DNA from: Candidatus Saccharimonadota bacterium
GTDB taxonomy: Bacteria; Patescibacteriota; Saccharimonadia; Saccharimonadales; Saccharimonadaceae
Length of the DNA stretch: 16,743 nucleotides
Assembly: GCA_028289095.1 (NCBI GenBank)
Contig: JAQGGY010000024.1
Coordinates: forward strand, 1 to 16,743
Direction: 5' to 3'
Made by a program: the position numbers and the translations under genes. The notes below the pieces were generated by a model. That model was not told the DNA's origin, did no database searches, and saw nothing but the letters and a program-made list of their open reading frames with translations. Below are positions 7,587-14,297 of this stretch, piece by piece; the stretch's first letter is position 1, and each line of letters opens with the position of its first letter.

Positions 7587-8377
7587 GTCTGATACCTACA
7601 TTTTTCATCTGTTTAATTGCTGCAATAATTTTTATGACCGGTGTGTTCATCGTTGGTCGACATCTGAGCCGCTTTGATATCGTTGACAGCGCCTGGGGAC
7701 CTGCATTTATTGTTGTATCGGTCACTTCTTTGTTGGTAAGTGACACTGCCCATCCCATCCAGTACTTGATCACGGGAATGGTAGCAGTATGGGGGCTTCG
7801 TCTGAGTGGCCATATCTACCGCCGTTTTCGTGCTAGCGCAGCCGAAGACAAGCGCTATGTAGAAATGCGTAAAAAATGGAAATCAGGAAATGAAAATGTG
7901 GCGATATTCTTTAGAATCTACCTTACGCAGGCAATCCTCGCTACCATTATTTGTTTGCCGGTAATTATCATCAATGTTTCCAATATGGCCACTGTATCGC
8001 CCGTGGCTATCATCGGTTTAGCGATATGGATTATCGGGTTTACTGTCGAAGCCCTAGCTGACCGGCAATTGCGTGATTTTGTACGAAACCCGCAAAATAA
8101 AGGTTATTTAATGACTCGTGGGCTATGGCGCTATTCGCGTCATCCGAACTATTTTGGCGAACTGACGTTATGGTGGGGTGTTGGCATCATGGCGCTTGCT
8201 GTTCCATATGGCTGGATTGGCCTGGTTGGCCCTGCCCTGATCAGCTACTTGCTAATATTCGTCTCTGGTATTTCCCCGACCGAAAAAGCATTTGCCGGAC
8301 GTCTAGGCTGGGATGACTATAAAAATCAGACGAGTGTTCTGTTCCCCTGGTTTCCTGGCAAGGGGGATAAGTCATGA
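7574..8377 (+). CDS. DUF1295 / steroid 5-alpha-reductase C-terminal-like membrane protein (267 aa)
   Basis: A multi-pass membrane protein of the DUF1295 family, related to NADPH-dependent steroid 5-alpha-reductases and isoprenylcysteine methyltransferases. Key features are FDIVDSAWGP near the N-terminus, RQLRDFVRNPQNKGY, and the C-terminal signature RYSRHPNYFGE followed by LWWG and the closing TEKAF...YKNQTSVLFPWFPGK. Members are thought to bind a nucleotide or SAM-like cofactor near the RHPNY loop; the reaction here is unknown. The open frame reaches back to GTG 7526, but GTG 7574 gives a usual family length and a TM directly at the start. Either way the start overlaps the end of DUF2177 (stop 7584-7586), implying translational coupling. 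It overlaps the next gene by ATGA. Confidence 0.85.
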   Translation: MDFVSLIPTFFICLIAAIIFMTGVFIVGRHLSRFDIVDSAWGPAFIVVSVTSLLVSDTAHPIQYLITGMVAVWGLRLSGHIYRRFRASAAEDKRYVEMRKKWKSGNENVAIFFRIYLTQAILATIICLPVIIINVSNMATVSPVAIIGLAIWIIGFTVEALADRQLRDFVRNPQNKGYLMTRGLWRYSRHPNYFGELTLWWGVGIMALAVPYGWIGLVGPALISYLLIFVSGISPTEKAFAGRLGWDDYKNQTSVLFPWFPGKGDKS

Positions 8378-9000
8378 GTAATCAGGTGACGGTTTTTGGG
8401 GCAAATGGAAAAGTAGGCAGCCTGGTGGTCGCGGAGTTATTGGCGCGTCAGTATAGTGTCATCGCGTTTGTACGCGGCAGCAATCCATTCCCTGTAAACC
8501 CGCACCTAAAAGTTGTTCAGGGTGATATTTATGATGAAGAATCAGTGGCTGCTGCATTGGTAGGTTCGAGTATCGTCGTCAGTACATTAGGAAGCTGGGG
8601 TACGCCAAAGAAAGATGTTCTGACGGCTGGTATGATGCATATTATCGCTGCTATGAAAGCACAACAGATCACCAGGATTGTGTCACTCACTGGCGCTGAA
8701 TCCCGTGCGTCAGGCGACCAATTGGGCGTTATTCACCGCCTGATGCACCTAGGGCTTTATATCGTTGCCGCAAAAGTTCTCGCTGATGGCGAAAAGCACA
8801 TTAAACTATTGCAGCAAAGCAATCTAGACTGGATGGTTATACGTTCGCCGATTATGACCTCACTTCCTATCGCTACCTATCGGCTTGGCGACAAGCGACC
8901 ACTGCCATTGCAATTAGTTAGCCGTCGGTCGGTTGTACTAGCAATCGCCGACACTGTTTCGAATGGTGTTTTCAGTAAACAAGCGCCGTTTATCACTTAG
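8374..9000 (+). CDS. NAD(P)-binding Rossmann protein, NmrA / atypical SDR type (208 aa)
   Basis: A soluble short-chain dehydrogenase-like protein. The N-terminal beta-strand VTVFGANGKVG (5-15) is the GxxGxxG dinucleotide-binding loop, followed by a helix, VIAFVRGS (an Arg that can favour NADPH), VVQGDIYD (the acidic D after strand 3), and SIVVSTLGSWG. The central VSLTGAESRA and C-terminal DWMVIRSPIMTS match NmrA-like and biliverdin-reductase-B-like atypical SDRs, which often lack the YxxxK pair, as here. The length (about 210 aa) is normal for that group. The ATG at 8374 overlaps the DUF1295 stop as ATGA, so it is co-translated. It may supply reducing equivalents or cofactor to the two membrane partners. 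It converges on the helicase gene; the stop codons overlap (8997-9000). Confidence 0.88.
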   Translation: MSNQVTVFGANGKVGSLVVAELLARQYSVIAFVRGSNPFPVNPHLKVVQGDIYDEESVAAALVGSSIVVSTLGSWGTPKKDVLTAGMMHIIAAMKAQQITRIVSLTGAESRASGDQLGVIHRLMHLGLYIVAAKVLADGEKHIKLLQQSNLDWMVIRSPIMTSLPIATYRLGDKRPLPLQLVSRRSVVLAIADTVSNGVFSKQAPFIT

Positions 9001-10970
9001 TCACTGAGCATGTTGCCGATTTGCGCAACGATCATTTCTGCTTTGTGCATTTCAATCATCGTCTGTGCGGTGTATAGGGTCACTCCCCTATGCGTCCGTG
9101 CTCGGAAACGTTTGGTGAAAATCAAATCATCGTCTGCCGTGATTGCACGTCTAACGACAGCTTCAAACTCGGATTTCGGCAGATCTGGCTGGCTGTACTT
9201 GCGTTCTATGATGCCCGCTAGATCATGCAGATTGACGTACTTTTTGTCATTAACGGTCAAACCATGGCCGCGTCGTCCACTGTCTGGTAGTCCGGCGATC
9301 TTTTCGTGGATTTGGTCTTCGTCATAGGCATCGATTGCCTCGTAGCCGCTGCGGACTTGTCGAGTTTCTACATCCGATCGAAGGTGCTCTAGCATAAAGC
9401 TGTCTATGTTGAATCGTTTCGTCAGTCGATATGCCGACGCGAATGTCCGAATTTTTCCGTCCTGTTTGATCTGCGCCTGGCCACGGGTTAACTGCGGCAA
9501 TGTTTCTAGTAGTGCAGCGTACTGGGTGTACAGGTTTTTGACTTTTTTAATCGGCTGATATGTAGTAGCAAGAGAGTCGATCGTCGCGGCCATAGCCTGT
9601 TCGTGCGTCGACGTCGTATTGCCGATCAGCTGTCCATTTGTGACGGAATCAAGTGTAAAAATATCTGCCATCGATACTTGTGGCGCTGTTGATGATGATA
9701 TGTGGTCGGCAATATCAAGCGCTATTGCTGGCCGTCCGTCTGGTTTATTACGTAAAATGCGACCCATACGCTGGCGAGCTGCAACTAATGATCGTGTCGG
9801 CCGGGCGTTGATAATGACATTTGCGCGCTGACTATCCCAACCTTCCGTCAGGACATCTATGTAGGTCAAGGCATCCAGCTCACCTTTTTCCAGCTGCGCA
9901 TAATATTTTTGTCGCATCGTTGCAGGAACGGCGCTGGTGACGGCGACAGCACGAATCAAACGTTCTTCGCCGTCTGCGTCAGTAGTAATTTGTTCGGATA
10001 ATTGCTCGGCAATTTGATGTGGATGTGTCATTTCGTCGCCTGGTATGCAAGCAATGATTGGCGTGTTGCCCGCCTGAATCAGACGTGTGGCAATATCAAT
10101 AATCATGTGATTACGTGCATTGTTATAGATCAGCTCTTTTAGGCTTTTATTTTCGTATTCGCCTAATGCGCCGATTGAAAATTTTTGCGCGTCGGTCGAT
10201 GGCGCTGCTAAAGTAACTGGAATGACTGGCGACAACATTCCTAGCATAATAGCCTCTTTCAGATCAAGCCGGTGAATCAGATGCGGTAGCAGCATGGCCA
10301 GGCTGCGCGACGCAGTATATTCGGGTGTGGCAGTAAAGCCGATGATCAATTTATTTTCGGTAATGTCTTCGATGATACGGCGACTGCCAATACCGAGGGC
10401 TTTGTGGCCTTCATCCAGGAAGATGATATCGAACTGTTCGTTGATTTTGTTGACCAGTCGGGTCTTTCTGGTGCCATCTGGACGTACGACGGTAATTGGC
10501 ATGGCCGCCAGTTTTGCTAGTGACGCATAGGTGGTAATCGTGACCTGCGCCTCTAAGCCTTTTAATCCGGATGGTGTATCGCTGTAAAATGTCCCAACGG
10601 AAAGCTCTGGTGCAAACCCGGCAAAACCCTTGTCTCCTTTGGTCCCACCTTGCGTCTGCCGGACTAAATCTTTTGTTGGCGTGACGACCAATATCTTTGG
10701 CGGCGATTCATCCTGATAGCTGAACGCTTCGGCTAACGTGACGAACAGAACAGTCTTGCCTGTCCCTGTGGGCGCTTCGATGTAGCCGCGTTTCACCCCT
10801 GCGCCTAAAAAGCGCGCTGTATCATGGACAATCTTTTTTTGGTATTCATACAGAATACCGCCCTTTTGGCCATCGGCAATATATCGTTCTAGATTGCGAA
10901 AAAACCGTTCACTACGTAGGTCGGCTTCGTTATCTGGGTACGGCACTATCGCTGAGGTGGTGTTCTTCAT
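8997..10970 (-). CDS. Superfamily 2 DEAD/DEAH-type helicase, ResIII-like (657 aa)
   Basis: An ATP-dependent nucleic-acid helicase or translocase. The motifs are in order: a Q-like element EYQKK (42-46), Walker A APTGTGKT (66-73), TPTK (97-100, motif Ia), Walker B LDEGHK (185-190), FTATPEY (motif III, 212-218), TEGWDS (motif V, 375-380) and QRMGRILR (motif VI, 400-407). The core resembles ResIII/UvrB-type and type III restriction helicases, DEGH replacing DEAH. The 200-residue C-terminal part (about 460-657) has no recognised nuclease or zinc motif; several helix-rich stretches (such as LHDLAGIIERKYSQ) might bind DNA. No methylase or specificity gene is nearby, so a restriction role is unlikely and repair is more plausible. 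The ATG overlaps the upstream hydrolase stop as ATGA, indicating coupled translation. Confidence 0.92.
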   Translation of the reverse strand: MKNTTSAIVPYPDNEADLRSERFFRNLERYIADGQKGGILYEYQKKIVHDTARFLGAGVKRGYIEAPTGTGKTVLFVTLAEAFSYQDESPPKILVVTPTKDLVRQTQGGTKGDKGFAGFAPELSVGTFYSDTPSGLKGLEAQVTITTYASLAKLAAMPITVVRPDGTRKTRLVNKINEQFDIIFLDEGHKALGIGSRRIIEDITENKLIIGFTATPEYTASRSLAMLLPHLIHRLDLKEAIMLGMLSPVIPVTLAAPSTDAQKFSIGALGEYENKSLKELIYNNARNHMIIDIATRLIQAGNTPIIACIPGDEMTHPHQIAEQLSEQITTDADGEERLIRAVAVTSAVPATMRQKYYAQLEKGELDALTYIDVLTEGWDSQRANVIINARPTRSLVAARQRMGRILRNKPDGRPAIALDIADHISSSTAPQVSMADIFTLDSVTNGQLIGNTTSTHEQAMAATIDSLATTYQPIKKVKNLYTQYAALLETLPQLTRGQAQIKQDGKIRTFASAYRLTKRFNIDSFMLEHLRSDVETRQVRSGYEAIDAYDEDQIHEKIAGLPDSGRRGHGLTVNDKKYVNLHDLAGIIERKYSQPDLPKSEFEAVVRRAITADDDLIFTKRFRARTHRGVTLYTAQTMIEMHKAEMIVAQIGNMLSD

Positions 10971-11737
10971 TGATGTATAATTATACCATTTTTACCAGCA
11001 AATGACACGATCTGTTCAACGACAAGTTTCGCATTCGTTCTTGGCGCATGGTGGCCCGTTTCCGCGGTAGTAACGTTAATGTTTTCGCCGACACCTACCT
11101 GTAACAGATTATCCATGTATATCGCCCTGTCTTTTTTGCCAATAAAAAGTAACGTTGGGATTTTTACGGCGTCGATATCTTCAAAAAAATATGCCACGTT
11201 GATGACGTTGGATAATGAACCCTCCCGTGAGTGCTTTGTATGGCTAGCAAATGGTCCGATATTCCGAAGTATTATCCAAAATATATGTCTGAACCGCGAA
11301 TCTAGTAAAATCCTGTATAAAAAGTTTGTCGTCCGCAGTGTGGTTGCTGCTTGATGCTCATCTTTGTACATGGGCGGATTTATAAGTGCCAATTGTGATA
11401 TGCCGTCAGGATATTCACTCGCGAACCGCATCGCTAGCAGTGCGCCCATTGAGTGTCCGACCAGTATGATATCGGTTTTCAATTCCATCATTAGAAGTGT
11501 GTCACGAATGTGGCGTAGGTGCTCGTCGTAGCCGTACTGATTATTTTTTGGCTTGTCAGCATCTCCAAATCCTAGTAAATCAATGGCGATGACCCGATAC
11601 CCAAGATTGTTTAGTAGGGGCCCGACTTTCGACCAGTATTTTTTAGAAGATAAAAAGCCATGCAATAGGATGATCGTCTTCCCCTGTGCTGGGTAATCCG
11701 TAATGTATTTTCTTTTCTTGTTGATATACTTGCGCAT
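10967..11737 (-). CDS. Alpha/beta hydrolase (256 aa)
   Basis: A soluble alpha/beta-hydrolase-fold enzyme. The oxyanion-hole strand IILLHGF (22-27), the nucleophile elbow VGHSMG with Ser96, the acid GKKDRA with Asp203, and the base TGHHAPR with His229 give a complete catalytic triad. DLLGFGDADKP (53-63) is the usual G-x-G-x-S-D-like loop after strand 4. A cap of about 60 residues (125-190) is helical and aromatic-rich. The fold family covers esterases, lipases, peptidases and haloperoxidase-like enzymes, so the substrate is unknown. The start codon has no Shine-Dalgarno; a TACACT -10 ends 7 nt upstream (leaderless), with its -35 inside the end of the pilin 2 gene. The stop overlaps the helicase ATG. 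Confidence 0.9.
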   Translation of the reverse strand: MRKYINKKRKYITDYPAQGKTIILLHGFLSSKKYWSKVGPLLNNLGYRVIAIDLLGFGDADKPKNNQYGYDEHLRHIRDTLLMMELKTDIILVGHSMGALLAMRFASEYPDGISQLALINPPMYKDEHQAATTLRTTNFLYRILLDSRFRHIFWIILRNIGPFASHTKHSREGSLSNVINVAYFFEDIDAVKIPTLLFIGKKDRAIYMDNLLQVGVGENINVTTAETGHHAPRTNAKLVVEQIVSFAGKNGIIIHQ

Positions 11738-11744
11738 CCTTATT

Positions 11745-11772
11745 AGTGTAATTTACGGCTAATTGCCGCCAA
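11745..11772 (-). promoter_or_regulatory. Possible leaderless promoter of the hydrolase-helicase operon
   Basis: On the minus strand, -35 TTGGCG (11767-11772), a 16-nt spacer and -10 TACACT (11745-11750), which ends 7 nt before the ATG at 11737. The -35 lies in the last codons of the pilin 2 gene. Confidence 0.45.
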
Positions 11773-12319
11773 GGCATTGTGCAGTATATGATGTCCAGCT
11801 GGCGTTGGTGCCAGTATATTTTGACATACAGTATGCTGGCTTTGGTCCAACTTCATATGCATTCGAATAATATCCACCGTCAGTTTGACCACTGTTGCCT
11901 TCCATATATACCATCATGCCGTACGTTTGGTAATTATCGGTGCTTTGACTGGTGTAATAGTAATAATAGTTGCCTTGCGTTGCATCTGATAATGATGTCG
12001 GATCAATGGTCATATATGGCGCAAGTAGCGCCGCCAGCGTCTGGTTGCGGTCGCAGTGTCCCCAGTTTTCTGTCTGGGATCCACAAGTCGTTTCGCGGCC
12101 GTTGCCATCTTGGATAGCCGGATATCTGCCGTTATCGGTGTTGTACAATTCGATAGCCTTGGCAATGCTTTTAATTTTTGAAATACGTGCACTGTCACGT
12201 GCTTTTGTCTGGACGCCGTTATAGGCTGTTATTGTAATCGCCGCTAATATCCCGATAACAACGATGACGATGAGTAGTTCAACGATCGTAAAGCCGGATT
12301 GTTTTTGTTTTGCCCACAT
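11759..12319 (-). CDS. Type IV pilin-like protein (class III signal peptide), 186 aa
   Basis: A second prepilin-like subunit. The leader MWAKQKQSG is cut before FTIVELLIVIVVIGILAAIT, which is the same as in pilin 1, followed by AYNGVQTKARDSARISKIK, the usual amphipathic continuation. The globular part has a Tyr-rich run (GNYYYYYTSQ) and about four cysteines (TTCGSQ, GHCDRN, AYCMSK, TAQCLGG) that probably form two disulfides. The open frame extends 19 codons upstream, but that extension (MIDDRTLTTLCSC...) is read through the promoter. The true start is the ATG at 12319, ten nt after TATACT, with no Shine-Dalgarno. Outside the N-terminus it shares little with pilin 1, so the two are probably different subunits of one filament system rather than recent duplicates. 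Confidence 0.9.
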   Translation of the reverse strand: MWAKQKQSGFTIVELLIVIVVIGILAAITITAYNGVQTKARDSARISKIKSIAKAIELYNTDNGRYPAIQDGNGRETTCGSQTENWGHCDRNQTLAALLAPYMTIDPTSLSDATQGNYYYYYTSQSTDNYQTYGMMVYMEGNSGQTDGGYYSNAYEVGPKPAYCMSKYTGTNASWTSYTAQCLGGN

Positions 12320-12329
12320 ATTTACTACT

Positions 12330-12358
12330 AGTATAAAGCACGAGCAGAGCGTGGTCAA
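12330..12358 (-). promoter_or_regulatory. Promoter of pilin-like gene 2 (leaderless type)
   Basis: On the minus strand, -35 TTGACC (12353-12358), a 17-nt spacer ending GTGCTT, and -10 TATACT (12330-12335), 10 nt before the ATG. It shares the TGCTT-TATACT block with the promoters at 15-43 and 1324-1352. Confidence 0.8.
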
Positions 12359-12390
12359 AGTCCTGTCGTCTATCATAGATATGGTCGTTA

Positions 12391-12834
12391 TTAGTGGACT
12401 GGAGGTGCGACGCTATCGGCCATAGGGGTTGGATGCTCGCCGACTGAACTGTTATTCCTTGTGCCTTTAATATCAGTTATGAATCGAGAAAACGTAAATA
12501 ATACAGATGACCAGAAGATTGTGTTGATCAAGATATTGTACCAATTGAACGGTTGGCGTTCGGTAGTTGCTTCGGCGTACCCTGCATATTTGGCATCGTT
12601 CTGGTTATTGTGCTCGGGAATGAATGTGGAGGTTTGCTTGTATGTCAGCGGGTAGCCGTAATTGCGGTCGGTAATCTGCCCTTTTGGCTCGATAGAAAAA
12701 TTACAGCCTGCAGAGTTAACGCAAAATGGTACGTTATCGACCGTCTTCCAGGTCTGAGCCAAGACACTAATAAGGCACGCAATCACTACAGTTGCTAATG
12801 CTCGTGTGTATTTATTCGAAAGTAATTGCTTCAT
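12391..12834 (-). CDS. Two-TM membrane protein of unknown function (147 aa)
   Basis: An N-terminal TM (about residues 12-28, ALATVVIACLISVLAQ), an extracytoplasmic loop of some 70 residues with two closely spaced cysteines (PFCVNSAGCNF) and several aromatic residues, a second TM (about 99-118, NILINTIFWSSVLFTFSRF) and a short cytoplasmic tail rich in Pro and Ser. I do not recognise a family. The gene lies just upstream of pilin 2 on the same strand but each has its own promoter. The ATG is only 6 nt after a TATACT box and lacks a Shine-Dalgarno at the usual distance. A GAGGAG exists, but it lies 5' of the TATACT and would not be in the transcript if that box is used. Confidence 0.7.
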   Translation of the reverse strand: MKQLLSNKYTRALATVVIACLISVLAQTWKTVDNVPFCVNSAGCNFSIEPKGQITDRNYGYPLTYKQTSTFIPEHNNQNDAKYAGYAEATTERQPFNWYNILINTIFWSSVLFTFSRFITDIKGTRNNSSVGEHPTPMADSVAPPVH

Positions 12835-12840
12835 ATTTTG

Positions 12841-12868
12841 AGTATACTCCTCGCATGGCGATTGGCAA
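12841..12868 (-). promoter_or_regulatory. Leaderless promoter of the two-TM protein gene
   Basis: On the minus strand, -35 TTGCCA (12863-12868), a 16-nt spacer and -10 TATACT (12841-12846). The ATG at 12834 starts 6 nt later, at the position expected for +1. Confidence 0.55.
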
Positions 12869-12911
12869 TCTGCGTTCTATGTAACTAGAAGGTACGGCTT
12901 TCGTTTGCACA

Positions 12912-13056
12912 AGCAAAGAGAGACACTTTCGTGTCTCTCTTTTGGAAGATTTGCACCAACAGATGTGGCCTACTAACTAATTAACTGAGCTGTAACTGAA
13001 CTATTTAACTTGATCGGCCACACATAATGATAATGTGCTGCATCACTTGATCTTCC
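12912..13056 (-). ncRNA. Putative stand-alone small RNA, about 145 nt, with a 6S-like outline
   Basis: No ORF. The predicted +1 (13056) is exactly where GGAAGAT begins, and it pairs with ATCTTCC (12950-12944) just before the terminator. A second helix, TGTGGCC (13022-13016) with GGCCACA (12970-12964), closes a 45-nt AT-rich loop in which AGTT recurs six times. Between the two helices lie unpaired stretches of about 27 and 13 nt, giving the closing stem - central bubble - apical stem outline of 6S RNA. However, it is shorter than usual 6S RNAs and I see no sequence match. It is flanked by the reductase gene and by a gene with its own promoter, so it is probably free rather than a leader. Confidence 0.5.
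12915..12942 (-). terminator. Strong hairpin terminator of the small RNA
   Basis: AAAGAGAGACAC (12915-12926) and GTGTCTCTCTTT (12931-12942) form a perfect 12-bp stem with a 4-nt loop. The T-run is short on the minus strand (TTT then GCTT) and slightly longer on the plus strand (TTTT), so it may work in both directions. The ferredoxin-reductase transcript would also stop here. Confidence 0.7.
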
Positions 13057-13062
13057 TATAAA

Positions 13063-13091
13063 ATAATATCAAGTCAGACTTACGTCGTCAA
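13063..13091 (-). promoter_or_regulatory. Promoter of the small RNA
   Basis: On the minus strand, -35 TTGACG (13086-13091), a 17-nt spacer and -10 TATTAT (13063-13068). The nearest downstream ORF is 220 nt away, behind a terminator. Confidence 0.65.
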
Positions 13092-13130
13092 CACTTTTTA
13101 CTATATTTTCTTAGTATTTACCTTACGAAA

Positions 13131-13820
13131 TTAATAGCCGCCAAAGCTATCAATGCGAATGTCGCGCACCTGTACGCCAGCGTCGATTAGTAGATGTTCG
13201 TTACTTTCAACCATGGCAGGCGGTCCGGAAATATAGAAGTTTTGGTTGGTGTTTTTTATCAGGGATAATATCAGTTTTTCCCTTTTCTTGCGGTTTATTT
13301 CTTTTGTCGATATGTAATGAATAGTAAGGTTCGGTAGCGCTTTCGCCCATATGTCTAGCTCGTCCTTAAACAGGAAATTATCGTTCTGGTTCAGATAAAT
13401 CAGCGTCACCGTATTCATATCCTTGTTGTCGAACATTTCCTTGATCATGCTACGAAACGGCGCGATGCCGACCCCGCCCGCGATTAGGACGCTTGATTGA
13501 TTCTTTTTCAATTGAAAGTCATAGTCATTTCCGTACTGCGAAATAAACAGACGCTCATCTGGCTGGATTGCCTGTATGGCTTTTTTGAATTCGCTAATGC
13601 CCTCGCGAAATGTAATACGTATGTCGCTTTCTGTCGGTGACGAAGAAATCGAATATGTTATTCCCCCGTTCAATTTCCGCCCATCAAACTGAATATCAAT
13701 CCAGTCCCCTGCTTCAAAGGTGAAATTTATTGGACGCGAAAAGTAGATACTGCGGTAGTCAGTCTGTTCGGATTCGTTTCGTAATGCGATAAGTTCGATG
13801 TCTTGGTTTTTCGTGACCAT
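13131..13820 (-). CDS. Ferredoxin-NADP(+) reductase-like FAD oxidoreductase (229 aa)
   Basis: A stand-alone flavin reductase module. An FAD-binding beta-barrel (about 1-105) has the flavin motif GGITYSISSSP, a variant of RxYS in which Arg is replaced. An NAD(P)-binding domain (about 109-229) has the pyrophosphate loop LIAGGVGIAPFRSM (112-125) and the late motif YISGPPAMVE (196-205). The C-terminal FGGY supplies an aromatic residue, often used to shield the flavin. There is no 2Fe-2S domain, so the partner must be a separate carrier such as a ferredoxin or flavodoxin, not in this window. The length is typical of the minimal form. The gene is probably leaderless: -10 TATACT (extended by TGC) ends 6 nt before the ATG. 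No membrane segment is present, so it is cytoplasmic. Confidence 0.88.
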   Translation of the reverse strand: MVTKNQDIELIALRNESEQTDYRSIYFSRPINFTFEAGDWIDIQFDGRKLNGGITYSISSSPTESDIRITFREGISEFKKAIQAIQPDERLFISQYGNDYDFQLKKNQSSVLIAGGVGIAPFRSMIKEMFDNKDMNTVTLIYLNQNDNFLFKDELDIWAKALPNLTIHYISTKEINRKKREKLILSLIKNTNQNFYISGPPAMVESNEHLLIDAGVQVRDIRIDSFGGY

Positions 13821-13826
13821 TGATTA

Positions 13827-13854
13827 AGTATAGCAAGATACCGGAGCTGTGTAA
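13827..13854 (-). promoter_or_regulatory. Leaderless promoter of the flavin reductase gene
   Basis: On the minus strand, -35 TTACAC (13849-13854), a 16-nt spacer and extended -10 TGCTATACT, with TATACT at 13827-13832. The ATG at 13820 is 6 nt downstream and no Shine-Dalgarno is present. Confidence 0.6.
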
Positions 13855-13953
13855 TGGGCTGTGGTGAGTGGGCGTGTTTTGACTTTTCTATAGGCACATA
13901 ACCCATTTCGCATCAGCCAAGTATCACTGAAATAGCAATGATCTTTGGTTGAT

Positions 13954-14003
13954 GTCCGAGATTCCTCTACGAACATCAAAAATAGTATGTTCGGAGCTCG
14001 GAC
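13954..14003. repeat. Nested inverted repeat downstream of the 62-aa gene
   Basis: GTCCGAG (13954-13960) pairs with CTCGGAC (13997-14003), and inside it GAACAT (13971-13976) pairs with ATGTTC (13987-13992). No T-run follows on either strand, so it is not a classical terminator. It could be a 3' mRNA hairpin or a protein-binding palindrome. The rest of 13855-13953 shows nothing beyond an AATGGG/CCCATT pair. Confidence 0.5.
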
Positions 14004-14017
14004 TTAGCACCTTCCGT

Positions 14018-14206
14018 TTATAGCGGCTTGACGAAACCTGTAGGTAGTATGTTCGTAAGTACGATGTAAATCAGTATTAGTGCGAAGAGAACGGTAACCA
14101 CTAACATCGTCCGCAAAACTTGCGGTTTGCTCTTTGGGGTAATAGCTAACGACAACACCAGTATCGTGAAGCAATACATCGCAATGCCTAGAAATATATC
14201 GTTCAT
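14018..14206 (-). CDS. Two-TM small membrane protein (62 aa)
   Basis: A short hydrophobic protein with two predicted TM helices (about residues 4-21 and 33-53) joined by a basic turn TPKSKPQVLR, so the turn is likely cytoplasmic and both ends outside. I do not recognise a family; the topology is also compatible with small holin-like or accessory membrane proteins. A textbook promoter (14242-14270) lies upstream, and a purine-rich AAAGAGAT about 5-10 nt before the ATG is a plausible weak Shine-Dalgarno. A longer overlapping frame (14004-14243) starts inside that promoter and has no hydrophobic pattern, so it was not chosen. A nested inverted repeat begins 15 nt past the stop. Confidence 0.6.
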   Translation of the reverse strand: MNDIFLGIAMYCFTILVLSLAITPKSKPQVLRTMLVVTVLFALILIYIVLTNILPTGFVKPL

Positions 14207-14241
14207 TTTTATCTCTTTCGCCGAAGTGAAGGTACGATAGC

Positions 14242-14270
14242 ACTATACAACCAAAATATTAAAATGTCAA
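14242..14270 (-). promoter_or_regulatory. Consensus promoter of the 62-aa membrane protein gene
   Basis: On the minus strand, -35 TTGACA (14265-14270), a 17-nt spacer and -10 TATAGT (14242-14247). This is the best -35 in the window, and +1 is about 14235, giving a leader of roughly 29 nt. Confidence 0.75.
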
Positions 14271-14297
14271 TTTACGAATATTTGAAAAAGGAAATGA

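Noticed and set aside
8997..10970. Type III restriction enzyme subunit
   Set aside because: The helicase core fits, but no nuclease motif is visible in the C-terminal part and no DNA methyltransferase gene is adjacent.
12320..12376. N-terminal extension of pilin 2 (19 more codons)
   Set aside because: It would be translated from promoter DNA (-35 and -10), and prepilin leaders are short and basic like MWAKQKQSG.
12966..13014. CRISPR-like or tandem repeat array from the repeated AACT
   Set aside because: The units are 4 bp at irregular spacing with no conserved repeat of useful length. No CRISPR array or cas gene exists in the window.
14004..14243. 79-codon minus-strand ORF overlapping the 62-aa membrane protein
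   Set aside because: It begins inside the -10 box of the 14242-14270 promoter and lacks protein-like character, whereas the overlapping 62-aa frame has two clean TM helices.
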